Origin: Candidatus Pacearchaeota archaeon RBG_13_36_9 | GTDB lineage: Archaea > Nanobdellota > Nanobdellia > Pacearchaeales > GW2011-AR1 | Length of the DNA: 5,712 nt | Assembly (NCBI GenBank): GCA_001786395.1 | Contig: MFWN01000093.1 | Location: 15,274 to 20,985 of the forward strand | Reading direction: 5' to 3' | Shown: positions 1 through 4,744 of the stretch, in pieces | Numbering within the stretch: the first letter of the stretch is position 1 | Layout: every line of letters starts with the position of its first letter | The notes under the pieces: generated by a model | What the model saw: the letters and a program-made list of their open reading frames with translations, nothing else | What the model was told of the DNA's origin: nothing | Databases searched by the model: none | Program-made: the position numbers and the translations under genes

Positions 1-2
1 CA

Positions 3-359
3 GTTCCATTCGGAGTAATTACCAGCATTCTTATAATTTCGCATGAGCTGCCCCAGGAAATAGGGGATTTTGGAGTCTTGGTTTTTGGAGGCCTAAAAAG
101 AAAGAAAGCCCTCGCCTATAATTTCCTCGCCCAGCTAACCTCTGTTTTCGGAGGCATTTTCGGCTACCTGTTCTTAAATGCAACAAGCTATTCTGCTTTC
201 CTGCTCCCAATTGCAGCAGGAGGATTTTTGTATATTTCAATAACTGACCTGGTTCCAGAAGTTTTCAAAGAAAACTCTATGAGAAAAAAAGCAGCCCATG
301 TTATGCTAATAATCCTGGGATTGCTTCTTTTAATAATTGCTAAGGTTCTGGCAGGATAA
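3..359 (+). CDS. ZIP-family divalent metal transporter, C-terminal part (5' end outside the window)
   Basis: The reading frame is open from the window edge (first full codon at 3) to the TAA at 357-359, so the start is missing and about 118 codons are seen. The segment HELPQEIGDFGVLVFGG (from 42) is the TM5 signature of ZIP zinc/iron transporters, where the His and Glu residues bind the transported metal. It is followed by RKKALAYNFLAQLTSVFGG and by LPIAAGGFLYISITDLVPE, the usual TM6-7 region, and a last hydrophobic helix close to the C terminus. The protein should sit in the cell membrane and move Zn2+, Fe2+ or a similar ion; the ion and direction cannot be read here. An internal TTG at 78 could be called as a start but falls after the metal site, so it is not the true start. 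It ends 5 nt before the convergent DUF134 gene. The HELPQE form differs from the HNIPEG form of the second ZIP gene in this window, so the two are different subtypes, not a recent duplicate. Confidence 0.9.
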   Translation, partial: VPFGVITSILIISHELPQEIGDFGVLVFGGLKRKKALAYNFLAQLTSVFGGIFGYLFLNATSYSAFLLPIAAGGFLYISITDLVPEVFKENSMRKKAAHVMLIILGLLLLIIAKVLAG

Positions 360-364
360 AAATA

Positions 365-655
365 CTAAAATATATAATTTCCTCCTTCTATTTTTATTGC
401 CTTGCCATTAACAATTGCATCAGCTATTTTCTTCCTGGCAGATAATAAAAGCCTATGAAAAGTTGGCTGGGAAATATTCATTTTTTCAGCGCACTCTTCC
501 TGCTCTAATCCATCTAAATCTTTTAATCTCACTGCTTCAAATTCATCCACCTGTAAAACAACTTCTTCTAATTCCCTTAATGGAATGCCCCTAGGTTTGA
601 AATATGTAACATTGGGATTAAATCCGACTCTCCTGCATAATCTTGGGCGCACCAT
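365..655 (-). CDS. UPF0251/DUF134 family putative DNA-binding regulator
   Basis: This 96-residue protein matches the UPF0251 (DUF134) family over its whole length: an N-terminal MVRPRLCRRVGFNP, the hallmark YFKPRGIPLRELEEV (residues 18-32), the acidic VDEFEAVRLKDLDGLEQEECA (36-56) and a C-terminal GKAIKIEGG. Residues about 48-75 (GLEQEECAEKMNISQPTFHRLL, then a basic helix) form a sigma-region-4-like helix-turn-helix. The family is predicted to bind DNA, but its target and signal are not established. C7 and C55 are the only cysteines. The ATG at 653-655 has no Shine-Dalgarno; a TATA box at 678-685 is centred about 26 nt upstream, which implies a leaderless mRNA. An inverted repeat covers the start site and recurs before the DUF5320 gene, so self-regulation is plausible (inference). 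Neighbours are two ZIP transporters and DUF5320, suggesting a metal-related role. Family assignment is firm; function is inferred. Confidence 0.9.
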   Translation of the reverse strand: MVRPRLCRRVGFNPNVTYFKPRGIPLRELEEVVLQVDEFEAVRLKDLDGLEQEECAEKMNISQPTFHRLLLSARKKIADAIVNGKAIKIEGGNYIF

Positions 656-675
656 AAAGAATAAGTATTCATAAT
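654..675. promoter_or_regulatory. Putative operator overlapping the DUF134 start, copy 1 of a shared inverted repeat
   Basis: The core GAATA-AG-TATTC (659-670) is an inverted repeat and the right flank is ATAAT. Eighteen of 22 positions match the perfect palindrome at 1801-1822. It lies between the TATA box (2 nt away) and the start codon, and overlaps the expected transcription start of a leaderless mRNA. A protein bound here would block polymerase recruitment. No binding protein is proven; the DUF134 product is the nearest candidate. Confidence 0.6.
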
Positions 676-677
676 TC

Positions 678-685
678 TATATAAA
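678..685 (-). promoter_or_regulatory. TATA box of the DUF134 gene
   Basis: The minus strand reads TTTATATA. Its centre is about 26 nt from the A of the ATG, the archaeal TATA-to-start-site distance, and no Shine-Dalgarno lies between. The transcript should therefore begin at or next to the start codon. Confidence 0.6.
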
Positions 686-702
686 CCTTGCTGATAGCAA
701 GG
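686..702. promoter_or_regulatory. Perfect 7-bp inverted repeat between the second ZIP gene and the DUF134 promoter
   Basis: CCTTGCT-GAT-AGCAAGG is a perfect 7-bp stem with a 3-nt loop. On the minus strand it starts 1 nt after the TAA of the ZIP gene and directly abuts the DUF134 TATA box, where the BRE would sit. It could be an RNA hairpin ending the ZIP mRNA or a second protein site upstream of the promoter. The following minus-strand bases are TTTATATAG, a weak T-tract, so a bacterial-type terminator is not well supported. Confidence 0.45.
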
Positions 703-703
703 A

Positions 704-1450
704 TTAAATTCCAAAAATTCCAGCAAGCAAGAAAACGAATATCGCTCCAATTATTATTCCCATAGCTGTGAAGTGGTGATGCCCATATTCTCTTGCACAT
801 GGAACTATCTCATCAAGCGTAATAAAAACCATAACTCCCCCAGCAAAAGCTAAAGCGCAAGGTATTAATCCTACATATGAAATCAAAAAGAGCGCTGCAA
901 CTAAAGCTCCAATCGGCTCGACTAATCCTGAAAATAATGCCACCTTAAAAGATTTCCATTTAGATAACCCGCTTTTACATAAAGGCAATGCAGTAGCTAT
1001 ACCTTCTGGAATATTATGTAAAGCCATTGCTACTGCTACAAAAATTCCAAATTTAGGAGCAAGCATATACCCCGCCCCAACTGCTATGCCCTCGGGGATG
1101 TTATGTATTGAAATTCCAATAGCTGTTAATACACCTGTTTTGAATAATTTAGAATTAAAAACATTATTTTCTTTTTCTTTAAAACGAATATGTGGAATAA
1201 AAAAATCAATCAAAAACATGAATGAGGCTCCGGCAGCAAAACAAATTGTTGTTGTTAGATAACCGCTTAATTTCCAGGCTTCATTAACCAGTTCTAAAAA
1301 TGATAGAGTAATCATTACTCCTGCTGTCAGCCCCATTAGAAAACCAAACAATCTTTTTCCAGGCTTTCCAATCATCGCTATTAATCCGCCTATTCCTGTT
1401 GCAAGCCCAGCTAACAAGCTTAATAAAAATATATTGAGTATTGGATGCAT
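704..1450 (-). CDS. ZIP-family metal transporter, ZupT/GufA-like
   Basis: This 248-residue membrane protein has the typical eight-helix ZIP pattern: hydrophobic segments near residues 5-27, 35-55, 65-85, 106-127, 136-157, 167-190, 196-216 and 228-247. The metal path is visible as GISIHNIPEG in TM4 (H116, N117, E120) and MALHNIPEG in TM5 (H145, N146, E149), followed by SGLVEPIGA (E178), as in the ZupT/GufA branch. The loop after TM3 is short and charged, and a His triplet (HHH, 224-226) lies just before the last helix. It probably imports Zn2+ or Fe2+/Mn2+; the ion is not decidable from sequence. The ATG has a TATA box centred about 26 nt upstream and no Shine-Dalgarno, so it is likely leaderless. 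It lies between DUF5320 and DUF134 in the same direction, yet its promoter lacks their shared operator, so it may be controlled separately or by readthrough. Length is normal for the subfamily. Confidence 0.92.
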   Translation of the reverse strand: MHPILNIFLLSLLAGLATGIGGLIAMIGKPGKRLFGFLMGLTAGVMITLSFLELVNEAWKLSGYLTTTICFAAGASFMFLIDFFIPHIRFKEKENNVFNSKLFKTGVLTAIGISIHNIPEGIAVGAGYMLAPKFGIFVAVAMALHNIPEGIATALPLCKSGLSKWKSFKVALFSGLVEPIGALVAALFLISYVGLIPCALAFAGGVMVFITLDEIVPCAREYGHHHFTAMGIIIGAIFVFLLAGIFGI

Positions 1451-1471
1451 ACAATACTAACTCTTTTCTGT

Positions 1472-1479
1472 TTTATAAA
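1472..1479 (-). promoter_or_regulatory. TATA box of the ZupT/GufA-like ZIP gene
   Basis: The minus strand reads TTTATAAA, a consensus archaeal TATA box, centred about 26 nt from the ATG at 1450. There is no Shine-Dalgarno in between, so a leaderless mRNA is expected. No GAATA-NN-TATTC repeat is present between box and start. Confidence 0.6.
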
Positions 1480-1493
1480 CATTACTTTAAAAC

Positions 1494-1525
1494 TAAAAAA
1501 ATAAAAATAAAAATAAAGAGAAAAA
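1494..1525 (-). terminator. T-rich terminator after the DUF5320 gene
   Basis: Immediately after the TAA of the DUF5320 gene the minus strand has repeated runs of five to seven T with almost no other bases and no hairpin. Such oligo-T stretches are the usual intrinsic terminators of archaea. It separates DUF5320 from the ZIP gene and supports separate transcription units. Confidence 0.5.
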
Positions 1526-1774
1526 TTACTTCATCTCCTTTAGTCTTCTTTGAATTGCTTCTTTCTCAACTTCTATGTCTTTTAGGTCTGCTTCAAGGAT
1601 TTTCTTTTCTTCGTCTTTTGTCAATGTAACTTGTCTCCTGTACCCAAATCCAAATCCTCTTCCCATTCCAAATCCCCTCAAGCATCCTCTTCGCATTCCG
1701 CCTCCGCAAGGCCCTAAACCTCTCCCAGTCATAGGCCCTTGTCCTGCTGGTCCTGTTTTATCCATATTTGGCAT
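1526..1774 (-). CDS. DUF5320-type small Gly/Arg-rich protein
   Basis: The 82-residue product begins MPNMDKTGPAGQGPMTGRG, the characteristic start of DUF5320 proteins (D-x-TGP-x-G-x-GPMTGRG). Next come a Gly/Arg/Phe-rich stretch with two cysteines (C23, C31; about residues 20-47) and a charged helix likely to form a coiled coil (50-82). The biochemical role of the family is unknown. From general knowledge, such genes often lie beside UPF0251/DUF134 and NifX/NifB-like iron-sulfur or Mo-cofactor genes, and DUF134 is indeed 870 nt away here. No NifX-like gene is visible in this window. Start choice is firm: AGGAGG lies 8 nt before the ATG. Its promoter carries a perfect 22-bp palindrome also found, slightly degraded, at the DUF134 promoter, so co-regulation is likely. 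The plus-strand frame over this gene is a shadow. Confidence 0.85.
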   Translation of the reverse strand: MPNMDKTGPAGQGPMTGRGLGPCGGGMRRGCLRGFGMGRGFGFGYRRQVTLTKDEEKKILEADLKDIEVEKEAIQRRLKEMK

Positions 1775-1782
1775 TTTATTTT

Positions 1783-1788
1783 CCTCCT
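1783..1788 (-). promoter_or_regulatory. Shine-Dalgarno of the DUF5320 gene
   Basis: The minus strand reads AGGAGG, 8 nt before the ATG. It is the strongest ribosome site in the window and shows that this gene, unlike its leaderless neighbours, has a 5' leader of roughly 25-30 nt. Confidence 0.8.
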
Positions 1789-1800
1789 GTGTTTTATTTA

Positions 1801-1822
1801 ATTATGAATATATATTCATAAT
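1801..1822. promoter_or_regulatory. Perfect 22-bp palindromic operator candidate before DUF5320, copy 2
   Basis: The half-site ATTATGAATAT is followed by its exact reverse complement, giving a perfect 22-bp palindrome with core GAATA-TA-TATTC (1806-1817). It starts 2 nt downstream of the TATA box at 1825-1832 and reaches the predicted transcription start near 1802. The same core, spacing and ATAAT flank recur at 654-675 before DUF134. Over 27 nt including the TATA box the two promoters agree at 23 positions. Confidence 0.7.
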
Positions 1823-1824
1823 GC

Positions 1825-1832
1825 TATTTAAA
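1825..1832 (-). promoter_or_regulatory. Probable TATA box of the DUF5320 gene
   Basis: The minus strand reads TTTAAATA, placing the start site near 1802 and leaving a short leader that includes the AGGAGG. It is favoured because its spacing to the palindrome equals that at the DUF134 promoter. AT-rich alternatives lie further upstream (around 1843-1850 and 1855-1861), so the exact box is uncertain. Confidence 0.45.
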
Positions 1833-1880
1833 TGCTTCGGAGTTTTATATATCACTTTATAGTAATAACAAATAGAAAGA

Positions 1881-1888
1881 TTTATAAA
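1881..1888 (+). promoter_or_regulatory. TATA box of the repeat/zinc-site membrane protein gene
   Basis: TTTATAAA is centred about 26 nt before the ATG at 1910, with no Shine-Dalgarno between (the bases before ATG are AGGTAAAAT, where AGG is too weak and too close to act clearly). A leaderless mRNA is expected. It is divergent from the DUF5320 promoter. Confidence 0.6.
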
Positions 1889-1909
1889 CTTCCTTGCCAT
1901 AGGTAAAAT

Positions 1910-2692
1910 ATGGGCAATTTACCTATAACTAAAAGAACAAGAAGTACCATTGTTGCGATAATAGTGGGAATGATGATAGTGATAGCAGCCATATTAATCA
2001 GCGGGATTTTAAATTTTAACCTCGTTGAAAACTTAGTAATGAGTTGGGTTCTTACCACGTTTTATGCACTAATCGCATTCTTCTTAATGGACCAAACTGT
2101 CCAGATAACTCCTGTAAGAGTAGTTGAAAGGCCAATCTATCAAGAAGTAATTAAAGAAATCCAGATACCAGTAGAGAACAAAGTTGTGGAGGTTGTTGAT
2201 AGGCCAATAATAAAGCCAATACAAATACCCATGGAAAATAGGGTTGTGGAGGTTGTTGATAGGCCAATAATAAAGCCAATACAAATACCCATGGAAAATA
2301 GGGTTGTGGAGGTTGTTGAAAAAGAGCACAAAAAGCTCAGCATACCAAAATTTGAGTTCATAGGCTCAACACAGACAAAAACTTACCATAAGAGGAGCTG
2401 CAAATTCAGCAGAATGCTTAAAAACAAGTACAAGCTGCACAGCAACAACCAAGAGTTTTTCAAGGGAAAACATTACAAAGCATGCAAAACATGCCTGAAA
2501 AGCTCAAAACAAGAACTGCATGCAAAACATCTACATGAATTACAGTATAAAAAACGAATAAAGAACATCAAATATAGGATTAATGATTTTAAAAAAGAAA
2601 GCTATGCAGTATGCAATGAAGCTCAATTCGAGCCGCAGGGCTATGCAAACACTTTCTTAAGAAAAGGAAGCTATAAATTGTCCATCGCATAA
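1910..2692 (+). CDS. Two-helix membrane protein with 20-residue repeats and an Ada-like zinc-site domain
   Basis: The 260-residue protein is not a family I can name as a whole. A basic N terminus (TKRTR) precedes two hydrophobic helices, about 13-34 and 42-60, so both ends are probably cytoplasmic. Residues 68-137 form a Val/Pro/Glu-rich stalk: a diverged copy (VERPIYQEVIKEIQIPVENK), then two identical copies of VVEVVDRPIIKPIQIPMENR and a partial one. Residues 148-197 resemble the metal-binding fold of the Ada N-terminal domain: F-x-GS, TYH (H160), SCKF (C164), then YKACKTCL (C192, C195), with the typical F/Y-x-x-x aromatic spacing. H160, C164, C192 and C195 would be the Zn ligands. The tail (198-260) is basic and probably helical. 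A nucleic-acid or protein-sensing role at the membrane is possible but not shown. No hydrolase motif is seen. A leaderless promoter precedes it and a T-rich terminator follows. Confidence 0.8.
   Translation: MGNLPITKRTRSTIVAIIVGMMIVIAAILISGILNFNLVENLVMSWVLTTFYALIAFFLMDQTVQITPVRVVERPIYQEVIKEIQIPVENKVVEVVDRPIIKPIQIPMENRVVEVVDRPIIKPIQIPMENRVVEVVEKEHKKLSIPKFEFIGSTQTKTYHKRSCKFSRMLKNKYKLHSNNQEFFKGKHYKACKTCLKSSKQELHAKHLHELQYKKRIKNIKYRINDFKKESYAVCNEAQFEPQGYANTFLRKGSYKLSIA
2183..2319 (+). repeat. 60-bp in-frame tandem repeat, about 2.3 identical copies
   Basis: Bases 2183-2259 equal 2243-2319 without a mismatch, giving an exact period of 60 bp. The unit encodes VVEVVDRPIIKPIQIPMENR and lies inside the membrane protein gene. 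Perfect identity, including third codon positions, indicates a recent duplication or repeated slippage. An older, diverged protein-level copy lies just upstream (about 2111-2182). Confidence 0.97.
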
Positions 2693-2703
2693 ATCAAAAA
2701 GTC

Positions 2704-2736
2704 TTTTTATCCAATTATTTTTATGCTTTTTCTTTT
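2704..2736 (+). terminator. T-rich terminator after the membrane protein gene
   Basis: Four T-runs of four to five bases (2704-2708, 2718-2722, 2727-2731, 2733-2736) follow 11 nt after the TAA, with no hairpin, typical of archaeal termination. They fill the short gap before the convergent HAD gene at 2743. Confidence 0.55.
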
Positions 2737-2742
2737 ATACTT

Positions 2743-3342
2743 CTATGATAAAATACCCGCAGATACTAATTCCTCTTTTAATTGTTCAGGGCTTTCAAAA
2801 TGAATTGTTTTTAATCCTGCAGATTCAGCAACCTTTATGTTTTTTTTATTATCATCCACAAATAAACAATTTTCTGCTTCCTCGCCTGATTTTTCCAATA
2901 CTTTCCTAAAAGTATTAATTTCAGTTTTACAGCTTTTTGTCTCAAAAGAATACTGAACAAAATCGAAAAGTAGGCTATAGTTAAACTTTCTACTGCAGTA
3001 GTCTATCCATTCTTTTGAATGATCTGATAGTAATCCGAGTTTGTATCCCTTTAATTTAAGTTGTTTAATAATTTCTCTAGTTCCCTGAATCTCATCAAAA
3101 TTTTTTCTTACTGCATGCTTAAACAGCTCTGGAGATACATCCCACTTGTTTCTTTTAATTACCATTTTCCAAAATGCATCTTCATCTATTTCATCTTCAA
3201 GGAGTAATTTAAACTCTGGACCATCAAGCCGGCGTTTAATCTCTGATGACCCCATATTTAGAAAGCCAGTTAAAAAATTTTCTACTCCGGAAAATCCTTT
3301 CAGAAAAACTTCTGACAAATCGAAGATTATTGTAGTAATCAT
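2743..3342 (-). CDS. HAD-superfamily hydrolase (phosphatase-like)
   Basis: This 199-residue protein carries the HAD motifs in order. Motif I is IIFDLSEV with D8 as nucleophile; S10 stands where many phosphatases have the second Asp, as in the FDLGGV subgroup where Gly does. Residues 14-85 form an alpha-helical C1 cap. Motif II is LLSDHS (S106). Motif III is a Lys in SCKTEINTF (K139, where most members have KPDP). Motif IV is LFVDDNKKNI (D163, D164), followed by AESAGLKTI. Hydrolysis of a small phosphorylated substrate is most likely; the missing second Asp makes classic phosphatase activity less certain and the substrate unknown. The start overlaps the stop of the Dph2-domain gene as ATGA, so translation is probably coupled and the two share the promoter at 3670-3677. 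There is no functional link known between HAD proteins and diphthamide, so the pairing may be chance. Confidence 0.88.
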   Translation of the reverse strand: MITTIIFDLSEVFLKGFSGVENFLTGFLNMGSSEIKRRLDGPEFKLLLEDEIDEDAFWKMVIKRNKWDVSPELFKHAVRKNFDEIQGTREIIKQLKLKGYKLGLLSDHSKEWIDYCSRKFNYSLLFDFVQYSFETKSCKTEINTFRKVLEKSGEEAENCLFVDDNKKNIKVAESAGLKTIHFESPEQLKEELVSAGILS

Positions 3343-3647
3343 AAAACCCTCACATCTTTTCCTTTATATTTCCAAGGGCTATGCCCAAACTGAACAATCA
3401 AATCTACCCCTAATCTTTCCACATCCAAGGGAACATCGCATGCACCAAAACAAGTCCCCATCCAAATCATTATTTCTGCATTAGAATTCTTTTCAATCTC
3501 TTCAGCAATTGCAGCAGAATAGGGTTTTAATCCATCTGGAAACTGCAAAAGGACTTTTTTTGCTTTTTCTTTTTTTATAGCCTTAATTATCCTGTCTGTC
3601 TCTAATTCATATTCTCTTTCAATCTCTAAAATTGATTTGTTTTGCAT
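3339..3647 (-). CDS. Dph2-like diphthamide synthesis protein, first domain only
   Basis: The 102 residues match the N-terminal domain of archaeal Dph2: YELETDRIIKAI (13-24), KKVLLQFPDGLKPY (30-43), then GTCFGACDVP (64-73) and ERLGVDLIVQFGHSPW (77-92). Dph2 transfers the 3-amino-3-carboxypropyl group of SAM to a His of EF-2, using a [4Fe-4S] cluster held by one Cys from each of three similar domains. C70 (GACD) is the expected first ligand, with C66 close by. Full-length archaeal Dph2 is about 330-340 residues, so two domains and two cluster ligands are missing. The ORF ends cleanly after domain 1, and the next codons already encode a HAD start, so a simple frameshift is not the cause. It may be a domain-1 paralogue, a split form with partners elsewhere, or a remnant. 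It has a likely leaderless promoter 26 nt upstream. Confidence 0.85.
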   Translation of the reverse strand: MQNKSILEIEREYELETDRIIKAIKKEKAKKVLLQFPDGLKPYSAAIAEEIEKNSNAEIMIWMGTCFGACDVPLDVERLGVDLIVQFGHSPWKYKGKDVRVL

Positions 3648-3669
3648 TGTAAGAATAGGAAAAAAGGGG

Positions 3670-3677
3670 TTTTAAAT
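3670..3677 (-). promoter_or_regulatory. TATA-like box of the Dph2-domain/HAD pair
   Basis: The minus strand reads ATTTAAAA, ending on the stop codon of the ATP-grasp gene and centred about 26 nt before the ATG at 3647. No Shine-Dalgarno intervenes; the spacer is a pyrimidine run. A leaderless dicistronic mRNA is plausible, though readthrough from the gene upstream (29-nt gap) is also possible. Confidence 0.45.
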
Positions 3678-4723
3678 TATTGCAATACAGAATTGAAAAT
3701 CCTTTTTTCAGCTGCGTGCAGAATTTTTTCCAGCATTTGAGGATAAGAAATTCCTCCAATTCCTGCCATTTTTGCTAAGTGCCCATCCCAGCACCAGCCC
3801 GGATTAGGGTTTATTTCAAGAAGTTTTGGGTTTCCTGAGCTATCAAGCCTCCAGTCAAATCTTGCATAATCTCTGCATCCAACATTCTGAAATAATCTTA
3901 AAGAGTCTTCTTCAATTATCCTTCTTGTTTGCTCTGGTAAATTCGCAGGAGCTGATTTTGAGCATCCCCAATAAGGAGATTCTGGGAGCCATTTTGATTC
4001 ATAGCCGCAGATTTTTGGCAGATTTTCAGGAAGAGAAGAATAATCTTCTTGAATAAGAGGCAGAATTTCATGGCAATTAGGAGGATTTCCTATTATCCCG
4101 GCGCTTATTTCATTTCCTTGCAAAAATTCTTCAAGAATAATCTTGCCTTTATAAAGAAATTCTTTTCTTAAGTCTGAAATAGCAGATTTCAATTCTTTAT
4201 TATTATTTACAATACTTTTTTGAGTTATCCCAAAACCTCCATCTGCACAAGAGGGCTTTACAATAACCGGAAATTCTAATTTTAATTCTAGAGAGTCTTT
4301 GCCTAAATGGTAGCTTTTTGGCACAGGAATCCCTTCTTTTTCCGCCAACTCTTTAACTAGTGACTTATCATAACAAACAGTCATACATTCAGCTCCTGCT
4401 CCTGTATATGGTATCCCTAATTCTTCAAGCATTAATGGAATATCTTTTTCTTTTGAAGGAAGGTTGAAAAATCCCTCATCGCATAAATTAAGTGCATAAC
4501 CTCCTCTTGAGCTATTGAAATCTCTTAAATTACCCTTAAGATTTTTATGATCATCAAAATAAACAAATTCATAACCTTGCAATTTATTCAGTGCTTTTTT
4601 TAACCTGTTTACTACATTAATATCTTCTGGATTGAACATTCCGCCTCTTTTTACAGGATCAGGCATATTTGGATCCCCAAGTAATACTGCGATTCTTCTT
4701 CTATTTTCTGTGATTTTTACCAT
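3677..4723 (-). CDS. D-Ala-D-Ala-ligase-like ATP-grasp ligase, substrate unknown
   Basis: The 348-residue protein has the Ddl-type ATP-grasp layout. There is an N-terminal Rossmann-like part (10-110, with LNLCDEGFF 78-86 and GIPYTGAG 103-110), the linker YDKSLVKELAEKEGIPVP (118-135), and the ATP-binding strand FPVIVKPSCADGGFGI (151-166; K156 and the glycine loop). The clamp ILEEFLQGNEIS (196-207) follows, then the Mg2+ and phosphate site YARFDWRLD (286-294; R288, D290) and LLEINPNPGW (301-310; E303, N305). The catalytic half is complete, so ATP-dependent ligation of a carboxylate to an amine is expected. The first-substrate motif of true Ddl (GG-x-S-x-EHE) is absent; the same place reads GDPNMPDPVKRGGMF. 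Archaea mostly lack D-Ala-D-Ala peptidoglycan, so a different peptide or amino-acid substrate is likely (inference). It has its own leaderless-type promoter and is divergent from the alkyltransferase gene. Confidence 0.85.
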   Translation of the reverse strand: MVKITENRRRIAVLLGDPNMPDPVKRGGMFNPEDINVVNRLKKALNKLQGYEFVYFDDHKNLKGNLRDFNSSRGGYALNLCDEGFFNLPSKEKDIPLMLEELGIPYTGAGAECMTVCYDKSLVKELAEKEGIPVPKSYHLGKDSLELKLEFPVIVKPSCADGGFGITQKSIVNNNKELKSAISDLRKEFLYKGKIILEEFLQGNEISAGIIGNPPNCHEILPLIQEDYSSLPENLPKICGYESKWLPESPYWGCSKSAPANLPEQTRRIIEEDSLRLFQNVGCRDYARFDWRLDSSGNPKLLEINPNPGWCWDGHLAKMAGIGGISYPQMLEKILHAAEKRIFNSVLQ

Positions 4724-4744
4724 AATTTACAAAAAAACAGGTTA

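Noticed and set aside
31..240. Minus-strand frame opposite the first ZIP gene
   Set aside because: It is a shadow of the ZIP coding frame, which holds HELPQEIGDF.
471..479. GAAATATTC inside the DUF134 gene as a third operator copy
   Set aside because: The arms lack the 2-nt spacer and the flanks do not match; it is within coding sequence, so chance is likely in AT-rich DNA.
1441..1629. Plus-strand frame of 62 codons between the second ZIP gene and DUF5320
   Set aside because: It crosses a promoter and an AT-rich terminator and has a Lys/Ile then Leu-rich low-complexity product.
1575..1862. Plus-strand frame of 95 codons
   Set aside because: It is the antisense of the DUF5320 gene, which has a family signature and an AGGAGG site; the plus-strand product is Pro-rich as expected for a shadow of a Gly-rich gene.
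2183..2319. CRISPR-like array
   Set aside because: The copies are contiguous with a 60-bp period and no variable spacers, and they are in frame inside a protein gene.
2084..2361. Two minus-strand reading frames with internal repeats over the membrane protein gene
   Set aside because: They are antisense to the 60-bp repeat, which is long enough to stay open in several frames. The plus-strand frame has membrane helices, a zinc-site domain and a promoter; these do not.
3146..3484. Plus-strand frame of 112 codons across the HAD and Dph2-domain genes
   Set aside because: Both minus-strand genes have clear family motifs; the plus frame has none.
3826..4056. Plus-strand frame of 76 codons inside the ATP-grasp gene
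   Set aside because: It is antisense to the conserved catalytic half of the ligase and shows no motif or ribosome site.
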